Assembly: GCF_039729015.1 (NCBI RefSeq)
Contig: NZ_CP155792.1
Coordinates: forward strand, 2,552,001 to 2,616,000
Source of the DNA: Blastococcus sp. HT6-30
GTDB lineage: Bacteria > Actinomycetota > Actinomycetes > Mycobacteriales > Geodermatophilaceae
Direction of reading: 5' to 3'
DNA: 64,000 nucleotides
Part shown: positions 7,785 to 14,663 of the stretch, one piece after another
How positions within the stretch are numbered: the first letter of the stretch is position 1
How the letters are laid out: every line of letters begins with the position of its first letter
Notes under the pieces: model-generated
Databases searched by the model: none
What the model was told of the DNA's origin: nothing
What the model saw: only the letters and a program-made list of their open reading frames with translations
Program-made: the position numbers and the translations under genes

Positions 7785-8819
7785 TCAGGCGCCGGTGCGC
7801 GGGCCTTCCCACAGGTCGATGTCGCTGTCGACGGCGTGCTGGTCGATGGCGGCCAGCTCGTCGTCGGCGAACTCCAGCGTGGCCAGCGCCCCCACGTTCT
7901 GCTCCAGCTGACCGACGCTGCTGGCCCCCACCAGCACCGTGGTCACCCGCTCGTCCCGCAGCGCCCAGGCGAGCGCCATCTGGGCGAGGCTCTGACCGCG
8001 GCCCCGCGCGATCTCGTCCAGCGCGCGGACGTGGCCGAGCGCGTCCTCGGTCAGGAGGTCCGGGGACAGCGACTTGCCCTGGCTGGCCCGCGAGCCCTCC
8101 GGGACGCCGCCGAGGTACTTGTCGGTGAGCATCCCCTGCGCCAGCGGGGAGAACGCGATGCAGCCCGCGCCCACGTCGGCGAGGGTGTCCAGCAGCCCGT
8201 CGCGCTCGATCCAGCGGTTGAGCATGGAGTACGAGGGCTGGTGGATCAGCAGCGGCGTCCCCAGGTCGGCCAGGATCGCGGCCGCCCTCGCGGTGTCCTC
8301 GGGCGAGTAGGACGAGATGCCGGCGTACAGCGCCTTGCCCGAGCGGACCGCGGTGTCCAGCGCCCCCATCGTCTCCTCGAGCGGCGTGGCGGGGTCGGGC
8401 CGGTGGGAGTAGAAGATGTCGACGTACTCCAGGCCCATCCGGGTGAGCGACTGGTCCAGGCTCGACAGCAGGTACTTGCGCGAGCCACCGCCCTGGCCGT
8501 ACGGGCCGGGCCACATGTCGTAGCCGGCCTTCGTGCTGATGACGAGCTCGTCGCGGTAGGGCCGGAGGTCGTCGGCCAGGTGCCGGCCGAAGTTGGTCTC
8601 CGCGCTGCCGTAGGGCGGCCCGTAGTTGTTCGCCAGGTCGATGTGCGTGATGCCGAGGTCGAAGGCCCGGCGGAGGATGTCCCGCTGCCGGTCGAGGGGG
8701 ACGTCGTCCCCGAAGTTGTGCCAGAGGCCCAGGCTGATCACCGGCAGGTCCAGGCCGCTGCGCCCGGTGCGGCGGTAGGTCATGGAGTCGTAGCGGTCGT
8801 CGGCTGCGGAGTAGGGCAT
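7785..8819 (-). CDS. Aldo/keto reductase, YghZ-like
   Basis: NADPH-dependent soluble oxidoreductase of 344 residues with an AKR (beta/alpha)8 barrel. The catalytic tetrad is visible: Asp61 and Tyr66 in DLANNYGPPYGSAE, Lys97 in STKAG, and His139 in YSHRPDP. The long segment between strand 2 and strand 3 and the GPYGQGGGSRKYL loop match the YghZ/L-glyceraldehyde-3-phosphate reductase branch, which reduces L-glyceraldehyde-3-phosphate and methylglyoxal. The ATG at 8819 is preceded by GGAAAGGA; a longer in-frame start at 8891 lacks support. It stands alone between the decayed synthase and a small divergent gene. Confidence 0.93.
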   Translation of the reverse strand: MPYSAADDRYDSMTYRRTGRSGLDLPVISLGLWHNFGDDVPLDRQRDILRRAFDLGITHIDLANNYGPPYGSAETNFGRHLADDLRPYRDELVISTKAGYDMWPGPYGQGGGSRKYLLSSLDQSLTRMGLEYVDIFYSHRPDPATPLEETMGALDTAVRSGKALYAGISSYSPEDTARAAAILADLGTPLLIHQPSYSMLNRWIERDGLLDTLADVGAGCIAFSPLAQGMLTDKYLGGVPEGSRASQGKSLSPDLLTEDALGHVRALDEIARGRGQSLAQMALAWALRDERVTTVLVGASSVGQLEQNVGALATLEFADDELAAIDQHAVDSDIDLWEGPRTGA

Positions 8820-8954
8820 TGCCGCATCCTTTCCGACGACCGCGCCGTCCGCGACGGCCGGACCGGCGTTCCCGGGCCGAGCACCGCTCACGACCCGGCC
8901 GCGCCACCGGGTTCTAGGGTGGGAGCGCCCGCCCCGTCTCCCCCGGAGTTCGCC

Positions 8955-9113
8955 GTGCTGCTGCGCCTGATCGGACTCCTCCTGGTCGTGTGGCTCGTGC
9001 TCTCGATCATCGGCGCGGTGATCGAGGGGCTGTTCGAGCTGCTCCTCGTCGGCGTGGCCCTGTTCCTGGCCACCGCCGCCTACGGCTGGCTGAAGAAGGA
9101 CGACCGGGGCTGA
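8955..9113 (+). CDS. Small hydrophobic membrane protein
   Basis: A 52-residue protein that is almost entirely membrane: two hydrophobic stretches (residues 3-22 and 27-43) separated by a Glu, with a charged KKDDRG tail. The GTG at 8955 begins a continuous hydrophobic reading frame with strong codon bias and a CCGGAG upstream. Similar short proteins ending in TAAYGWLKK or close variants are common in this group of actinobacteria, but no function is known. It is divergent from the aldo/keto reductase gene. Confidence 0.65.
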   Translation: MLLRLIGLLLVVWLVLSIIGAVIEGLFELLLVGVALFLATAAYGWLKKDDRG

Positions 9114-9143
9114 CCCGCCTCGGGGCGCCGCTGCCGTTCCCGG

Positions 9144-9317
9144 TCACTCGCCGTCGGCGTCGCCGCCCGCTCCGTCGGCGAACGGCTGCCGGTCGGTGCT
9201 CCACCCGGTGCCCGGCGGCGGGCCGGGCGCCGGGTGCTCGGCGACCTGGTCGGCGCGCTCGACCCGGACGCCGGCCTCCAACTCGTCGAGGTCCACGGCG
9301 AAGCGGTTCTCGGTCAT
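9144..9317 (-). CDS. Hypothetical small acidic protein
   Basis: Possible 57-residue protein beginning MTENRFAVDLDELEAGVRVERADQ, acidic, with a Gly/Asp-rich tail. The first 25 residues have the look of a folded small protein with normal codon bias. There is no domain match that I recognise and no clear ribosome-binding site. It could be spurious. Confidence 0.4.
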   Translation of the reverse strand: MTENRFAVDLDELEAGVRVERADQVAEHPAPGPPPGTGWSTDRQPFADGAGGDADGE

Positions 9318-9468
9318 GGGTCGAGCCTGCTCCCCCGGCGCCGCGCCGTCCAGCCCCGGCGCCGCGTCCGGTCGCCCGCCGGCTCGCCCGTGGCGGACCC
9401 TGGCCCGAACTGGGCAGCCCACCGGGCTGTGGACTGCCCGCGGGCGCTCCCCGGCCGATGGAGAACGG

Positions 9469-10089
9469 GTGCGACGACTGCTGGCCCTGACCGTCACCGC
9501 CCTGCTCGGGGCCTCTGCCTGCGGCACCGCCGGGGGGAGCACCGGCAGCGCGGCCGACCCGGCGTGCGCGACGGCCGAGCTCGGCCGGCCGGGCGCCGGC
9601 GACGGGATCTACCTGGGGGTGAACCCCGACTGGGGCGCGCAGTCGCTGGCTGAGTACGCCGCGGCGCTGGGCTCGCGGCCCGCGGTCACCGTCTCGTTCA
9701 CCGGCTTCCCCCTATCCCCCACCGACGCGCGCCACCTGGATGCCGCGGTCGAGCAGGTGCGGGCCGACGGCGGCCTGCTGCTGCTCACCCTGGAGCCGCA
9801 CGAGGGCCTGGCCGCCGTCACCGACGACGTGGCCGCGGACCTGGCCGAGCGGCTGGCCGGCTACAACGGCCGCGGAGTGCCCGTCGTCGTCCGGTTCTCG
9901 GCGCCGCCGACGTGCCGCGCTGCGGAGCCTGACCCGACGTCGGGGGCCTCTGGCTCGGGTAGCCGGAGCGGATCAGGACGACGTCTCTGCGCGGACGGCC
10001 ACGGCCCTGGTGCTCGGCCACGGCCGTCAGCTCGTCGGCGCCCACGGGCTCGTGCGCCCGGAGCCCCTCGATCCTGCGGCGCCGCGTAG
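9469..10089 (+). pseudogene. Truncated GH26-like (beta-mannanase family) lipoprotein gene
   Basis: Starts at a GTG with GGAGAAC upstream. A lipobox signal (LLGASAC) leads into a secreted domain resembling the N-terminal part of GH26-type glycoside hydrolases: YLGVNPDWGAQSLAEYAAALG, then a strand-helix pattern ending GVPVVVRF at about 9897. In the family the next residues are an HEMNG-type motif with the catalytic acid; here the sequence instead turns into low-complexity Ser/Gly/Arg residues until a stop at 10089. About two thirds of the enzyme, including the catalytic residues, is therefore missing. The break at about 9898 is the likely left edge of the foreign or rearranged segment that follows. 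Confidence 0.6.
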
Positions 10090-10151
10090 GCCGCCGGGCG
10101 TGCGTTCTATGCTCAGCGGGTCGACGGGGGTGGTGTGGTCGGCCTCGTGGG

Positions 10152-11339
10152 TCATGTCGTCGGAGTCCCCTCCGATCGGTCGCGCAGCCATCCGGCTGCG
10201 ATCCGTTCGGCGGTCGTCTCGAGCAGGTCGGTCGCGTGCCGCATGCTCCGCTCGAGATCGGGTTCGAGCTGGGCCAAGGTGTGGACGTCGTCGATCCCGA
10301 GGTGGCGCAACCGGTCGAGCGCGACGGTGCTGCGACCGGCCACGGCGACGACGCGGGCCCCGGCCCGTCCTGCAGCGGCGGCCACGCCGATCGGGCCCTT
10401 GCCGTGCAGGCTCTGCTCGTCCAGCGAGCCCTCGCCCACGATCACCAGATCGGCGCCGGCGAGAGTGCCGGAGAAACCGCTCAGGTCCAGTAGCGTGTCG
10501 ATACCCGAACGCACCTCGGCCCCCAGGAGTGACGCGGCACCGAAGCCAAGACCGCCGGCAGCGCCCGCCCCCGGGAGGTCGCGCAGGTCGCGTCCGGTCG
10601 CGGCGGCCACCGCGTCCGCCCAGTGCCCCAGTGCCCGGTCGAGCAGCGCGACGGTCTCCGCGGTCGCGCCCTTCTGCGGGCCGTACACGGCCGCCGCCCC
10701 GGACGGTCCGGTCAGCGGGTTGTCGACGTCACAGGCCACCGTGACGGTCGCGCCGGCCAGGCGCGGGTCCAGGCCGTCGAGGTCGAGCCGAACGACGTCC
10801 GGCAGGTCGGCCCCGCCCCGGGGCCACAGCTGTCCGGACGCCGTCCACGTGCGAGCGCCCAGCGCGACCACCATGCCCGCCCCGCCGTCGGTCGTGGCGC
10901 TGCCTCCGACGGCGAGCACGATCCGGCGGGCTCCCCGGTCCAACGCGTCGCGGACGAGTTCCCCGACGCCGTAGGTGGAGGCCGTGCGCGCGGTGCGGTC
11001 GTCCGGCCCCCCCTCGGGCAGCCGGCCGAGGCCCGCGGCCGCGGCCATCTCCACCAGTGCGGTGTCTCCTCGCAGCGCATACGTCGCCGTGAGGGGCTTC
11101 CCCGTCGGGCCGCTCACCTCGCGCGACACGCGCCGGAACCCGTGCGCCAGGACCATCTCCACCGACCCCTCGCCGCCGTCGGCGATCGGGTGCTCCACCA
11201 CCCGGACACCGGGCAGCCGGCGCCGGAGTCCGCGGGCCAGCGCGGCAGCGGCGCCGACGGCGTCGACGGATCCCTTGAACTTGTCAGGAGCCACCACGAT
11301 CAGCGGGGAGATGGGGGGCCCGGAGCCGCTCGCCGACAT
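10152..11339 (-). CDS. glxK: Glycerate kinase
   Basis: Glycerate kinase of the GlxK/GarK family (395 residues), phosphorylating D-glycerate with ATP, usually to 2-phosphoglycerate, to feed glycerate into lower glycolysis. Family landmarks are IVVAPDKFKGSVDA at residue 13 onward, PIADGGEGSVE, GGSATTDGGAGM, the AAGGLGFG turn, and GEGSLDEQSLHGKGP in the C-terminal half. The ATG at 11339 gives the normal family length; the frame extends upstream only into pseudogene sequence. It shares the patchwork region with an aldehyde dehydrogenase remnant and a phosphoglycerate dehydrogenase, which would fit a glyoxylate/glycerate or serine pathway, but the set is no longer intact. Confidence 0.93.
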   Translation of the reverse strand: MSASGSGPPISPLIVVAPDKFKGSVDAVGAAAALARGLRRRLPGVRVVEHPIADGGEGSVEMVLAHGFRRVSREVSGPTGKPLTATYALRGDTALVEMAAAAGLGRLPEGGPDDRTARTASTYGVGELVRDALDRGARRIVLAVGGSATTDGGAGMVVALGARTWTASGQLWPRGGADLPDVVRLDLDGLDPRLAGATVTVACDVDNPLTGPSGAAAVYGPQKGATAETVALLDRALGHWADAVAAATGRDLRDLPGAGAAGGLGFGAASLLGAEVRSGIDTLLDLSGFSGTLAGADLVIVGEGSLDEQSLHGKGPIGVAAAAGRAGARVVAVAGRSTVALDRLRHLGIDDVHTLAQLEPDLERSMRHATDLLETTAERIAAGWLRDRSEGTPTT

Positions 11340-11385
11340 CTTCGCCTCCCCGTGCGGGCTCCCGATTGACGCGGGATCGATTCCG

Positions 11386-12053
11386 GAGCACTCCCCCAAC
11401 GTGACCGGATGTGCGCTGGTGATCGAGCTGGTGTTCCGCGATGCCGGCCTGCCCGGGGACGTCTTCCGCAGCATCGTGGTCGCGGAGGCCGACGTGCCGG
11501 AGGTGAGCCGGGCACTCATCGAGGACGACCGGCTCTGCGCGGTCAGCTTAACCGGTAGCGAACGGGCCGGCGCAGCGGTGGCCGCCACGGCCGGACGGGC
11601 GATCAAGAGAACCCTGCTGGGACTCGGAGGCTCGGACCCCTTCGTCGTCCTGGCCGACGCCGACCTCGACCTGGCCGTGGCCGGGGCCGTGCGGAGCCGC
11701 TTCATCAACACGGGGAGAGCTACCTCGCCGCGAAGCGCTGCCTGGTGCACCGGGACGTGGCCGACAAGTTCAGTCGGCCCTTCGCAGGAGCAGTGGCCGA
11801 CCTCCGGCTCGGCGACCCGCGCGACGCACTGGATCAGCAGGTCCGCGCGTCGGCGCCAGCGTCTGGAGCAGCGACCTGGAGCACGCCCTGGCTGTGGGCC
11901 GGCGGATCACCTCCGGCGCGCTGTTCGTGAACACCGTGGTCGCCTCCGACCCCCGGCTGCCCTTCGGCGGGACGAAGCGCAGCGGCTACGGCCGGGAACT
12001 CGGCGAAGCGGGTGCCACCGAGTTCACCAACGCACGGACCTACGTCGTCGGTG
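11386..12053 (+). pseudogene. Aldehyde dehydrogenase remnant (succinate-semialdehyde dehydrogenase-like)
   Basis: Fragments of an NAD(P)-dependent aldehyde dehydrogenase in changing frames: SPNVTGCALVIELVFRDAG, VSLTGSERAGAAVA, FVVLADADLDLA and RFINTG in one frame; VADKFSRPFAGAVADLRLGDPRD after a one-base loss near 11718; then DLEHALAVGRRI and LPFGGTKRSGYGRELGE after a deletion of roughly 120 codons near 11850. The N-terminal half is absent. The catalytic general base is changed from the family ELGG to GLGG, and at the nucleophile position the family QSC reads ESY, so Cys has become Tyr. The protein cannot be functional. It begins within 50 bases of the glycerate kinase start. Confidence 0.8.
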
Positions 12054-12333
12054 CAGGGGTGCCGGACGGGCCCGCGACCGAGCGACTTCCCGGTCCCCCC
12101 GGTGCGTCCGGCCAGGAGAGGCCGGCTGGGCGATCGAGTCAGCCCGGTCTCGCGCCAGCCCGACCCGCACTCCGGCCCAGGCGACAGCCGCATCGCCGCG
12201 CACCGCACCCGGTCGCCGAGCAGGCATACCGCCAGCCCCCGACGAGCAACGACGAGCGCGCCGCCGCCTGGCACCACGACCTCATGGTCGAGGGCACCCG
12301 GATCCGCGGTAGCGGCAGCTCCGACCGCCTACG

Positions 12334-13590
12334 TCAGCTGCGGCCGGACCGCGAACGGGCCCCTGCCTCGTTCCCGACCTCGCCGATCAGCCGTGCGGTG
12401 ATCGTGTGCGGTAGGGCGGCGATCCGCTGGATCAGTTCTTCGGAAGGCCGGCTGTCGAAGTCGGTGAGCACGTAGCCGAGCTGTCCGGTCGTCGAGAGAG
12501 CCTGCGCCTCGATGTTCAAACCCACCGCGCTGACGACGCTGTTCAGCTCCGCGAGGACCCCGGGCACGTTGTGGTGCAGGTAGCTCAGCCGCTGAGCGCT
12601 GGTCTGAGCCGGAAGCTGTACGCGCGGAAAGTTGACCGACAGGCTGGTGTCACCGGACCTGACGTAGTTGAGCAGCTTGCCCGCGACGAACCACCCGATC
12701 TCTTCCTGCGCTTCCTTGGTCGAGGCAGCGATGTGCGGCGTGAGGATGACGTTCTCGAGGCCGCGGAGCACTGACTCGAAGGAGTCGCCTTGAGCCTTCG
12801 GCTCGACGGGGAACACGTCCAGGGCCGCGCCGCCGAGGTGGCCGGCGAGGAGGTGGTCACGCAGTGCGGAGTCGTCGACGACCATGCCGCGTGAGGCGTT
12901 GATGAAGATCGCGCCGGGCTTCATCTTGGCCAGTTGCTGGTCGCCGAACATCCCGGCGTTGCCAGGGCGCCCGTCGACGTGAAGGCTGACCACGTCGGCT
13001 GTCTCGAGAAGCTGGTCGAGGCTCGACATGCGCCGAGCGTTGCCGTGGATGGGCCGATCAGCGATGTCGAAGAAGACGACTCGCATGCCGAGCGCCTCCG
13101 CCACGTTGGCGAGTTGAGTGCCGATGTTGCCGTAACCGACGATGCCGAGCGTCCTGCCTCGGACCTCGTAGCTCCCGCCGGCAGACTTGTCCCACACGCC
13201 GTTGTGCATCGCTTGGTTCTTCACCGTGAGTCGGCGTGACAGGGCGATGATCTCGCCGATGACGAGCTCCACCACGCTCCGGGAGTTGCTGTACGGCGCG
13301 TTGAACACTGGGACCGCGGTATCTGTGGCGGCCGCCAGGTCCACCTGGTTCGTCCCGATGCAGAAGCAACCGATGGCCGCGAGGTCGCCAGCCTTGGCGA
13401 TGACCTCAGCGGTCACCGTCGTGTTGGACCGGATGCCGAGGAGGGTGACGCCTTGCAGCGCGTCGGCCAGGTCGTCCGGGGCCAGTGAGCCCGGTCGTTG
13501 CTCGACCTCGAAGCCGGCTCCCCGTAGCACCTCTACGGCGCTCGGGTGGATGTTCTCGAGCAGCAGCGCGCGGCCCAGCGTGCCGGTCAT
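12334..13590 (-). CDS. serA: D-3-phosphoglycerate dehydrogenase, E. coli type
   Basis: First enzyme of serine synthesis, oxidising 3-phosphoglycerate with NAD (418 residues). It carries GIRSNTTVT and FCIGTNQVDL in the substrate domain, the NAD site VGYGNIGTQ at residues 151-159, catalytic Arg234 (NASRG) and His286 (PHIAAST), and an ACT domain over about 340-410 for serine feedback. Lacking the intervening ASB domain, it matches the short E. coli type rather than the roughly 530-residue form usual in actinobacteria. Base composition is visibly less GC-rich than in the neighbours. Both points suggest horizontal acquisition. The ATG at 13590 overlaps the stop of a 49-codon ORF (ATGA), so translation is probably coupled. 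Confidence 0.93.
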   Translation of the reverse strand: MTGTLGRALLLENIHPSAVEVLRGAGFEVEQRPGSLAPDDLADALQGVTLLGIRSNTTVTAEVIAKAGDLAAIGCFCIGTNQVDLAAATDTAVPVFNAPYSNSRSVVELVIGEIIALSRRLTVKNQAMHNGVWDKSAGGSYEVRGRTLGIVGYGNIGTQLANVAEALGMRVVFFDIADRPIHGNARRMSSLDQLLETADVVSLHVDGRPGNAGMFGDQQLAKMKPGAIFINASRGMVVDDSALRDHLLAGHLGGAALDVFPVEPKAQGDSFESVLRGLENVILTPHIAASTKEAQEEIGWFVAGKLLNYVRSGDTSLSVNFPRVQLPAQTSAQRLSYLHHNVPGVLAELNSVVSAVGLNIEAQALSTTGQLGYVLTDFDSRPSEELIQRIAALPHTITARLIGEVGNEAGARSRSGRS

Positions 13591-13736
13591 CGACCGACCA
13601 CCGAGCACGTCGGCGCGATGGTGCTTTCCCTGCCCGTTGCTGGTCTGCGCGAACGGTGCTCGGCGACGCCATCTCGGTAGAGCGCGACGGCCTCGAGGGG
13701 GCGGATCGGCGTGTTGTGCGGTTCTACTCGGTGCAC
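13587..13736 (-). CDS. Small ORF translationally coupled to serA
   Basis: A 49-residue reading frame from GTG at 13736 with a strong AAGGAG seven bases upstream, ending in a TGA that overlaps the serA ATG. The peptide (VHRVEPHNTPIRPLEAV at the start) is basic, has no domain that I recognise, and may be a leader peptide or the stub of a lost gene. The serA gene itself has no separate Shine-Dalgarno, which supports the idea that this ORF is translated. Confidence 0.5.
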   Translation of the reverse strand: MHRVEPHNTPIRPLEAVALYRDGVAEHRSRRPATGRESTIAPTCSVVGR

Positions 13737-14663
13737 GTGGTTTCTCCTTCGCGCTGCCGGCGGGGCGGATGAATCAGGTCTGTGGAGTACGCGCTCGGCC
13801 GTTGGGCACCCGGTGCCGAAGTGGGACCGCTGGCCGTCGTCGGCGATCGCCATCTCTTCCAACCAGGCCTCCTACCGTTGCACGCGGTGACCATCGGTCC
13901 GGTCGCGGCTGCCGTCGGAGCACTCGCAGCCGGATCGTTCTCGCCCGACGCGGCGCGCCTTCCATGCATCGGTCGAAGGAACTGGTTGCAGCGGCCGAGA
14001 CGCCACGCAGCGACACAACGAGTGGGACCACGCTGGACATTCCATTGAACGCTAGGGATCACGCCGGGTGAGGCCCGGCCCCGACTCGCAAGTGCGGGCC
14101 ATGCCTCGGGCGGGAGTCGTGACGGGACCGAGCAAGCACCCCGTGATCAGGTGCCCGGCACGTCGACCACCACCCCGGCGTCGCTGGCCCTCTACACCTG
14201 CAGTGCCGGATGCGCATGTCCGCGCTGCGGTCACCGAGCCCGGCCCAGGGGCTGCGGACCACCGTGCCCGGGGTGGGCCGGACACGCACGCCCCGGTCGC
14301 CCCTCCTCGCACCCAGCCGGAGAGGAGTCGACGACCTACCCCCTTCATGCCGTGCCGCCCATGAGGTCAGCGAAGTCGGTGCAGCACGCCCGACGCAAGG
14401 AGCCTTGCCGCAACCTCTGCCGCTACAGCCGCAGCCTCCGCGCCTCGGCGAGTCGGACGCCCGGCACTGCTTCAGCCACGTAGGTCACGGCCGCCGCCAC
14501 GGGGGATTCCGTGGCGGCGGCCGTGGCCACCTCCAGGTGTTGCAGCGATGCAGGTGTCACTCAGCGAGTGCGATCCTCGTCACCGCCGCGCGACACCGTC
14601 AGGTGTCACGTCCAGACTTTCTCCGGTGTCATCGGGAAGACGCCCGTCACTGTCCGACGACAG
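13737..14663. other. 927-bp stretch with no recognisable gene
   Basis: Between the serA leader ORF and the 3' end of nrdJ. Several short frames exist on both strands, but none has consistent codon bias, a ribosome-binding site and a recognisable protein together. The minus-strand part near 13780-14040 looks like broken coding sequence in more than one frame. I see no tRNA, riboswitch fold or insertion-sequence end that I can defend. It is probably the right-hand debris of the 9.9-14.66 kb patchwork. Confidence 0.6.

Noticed and set aside
9818..10045. 75-codon minus-strand frame at the GH26 break
   Set aside because: Starts plausibly but becomes poly-Arg/Pro and overlaps the truncated lipoprotein gene; no family, so not called.
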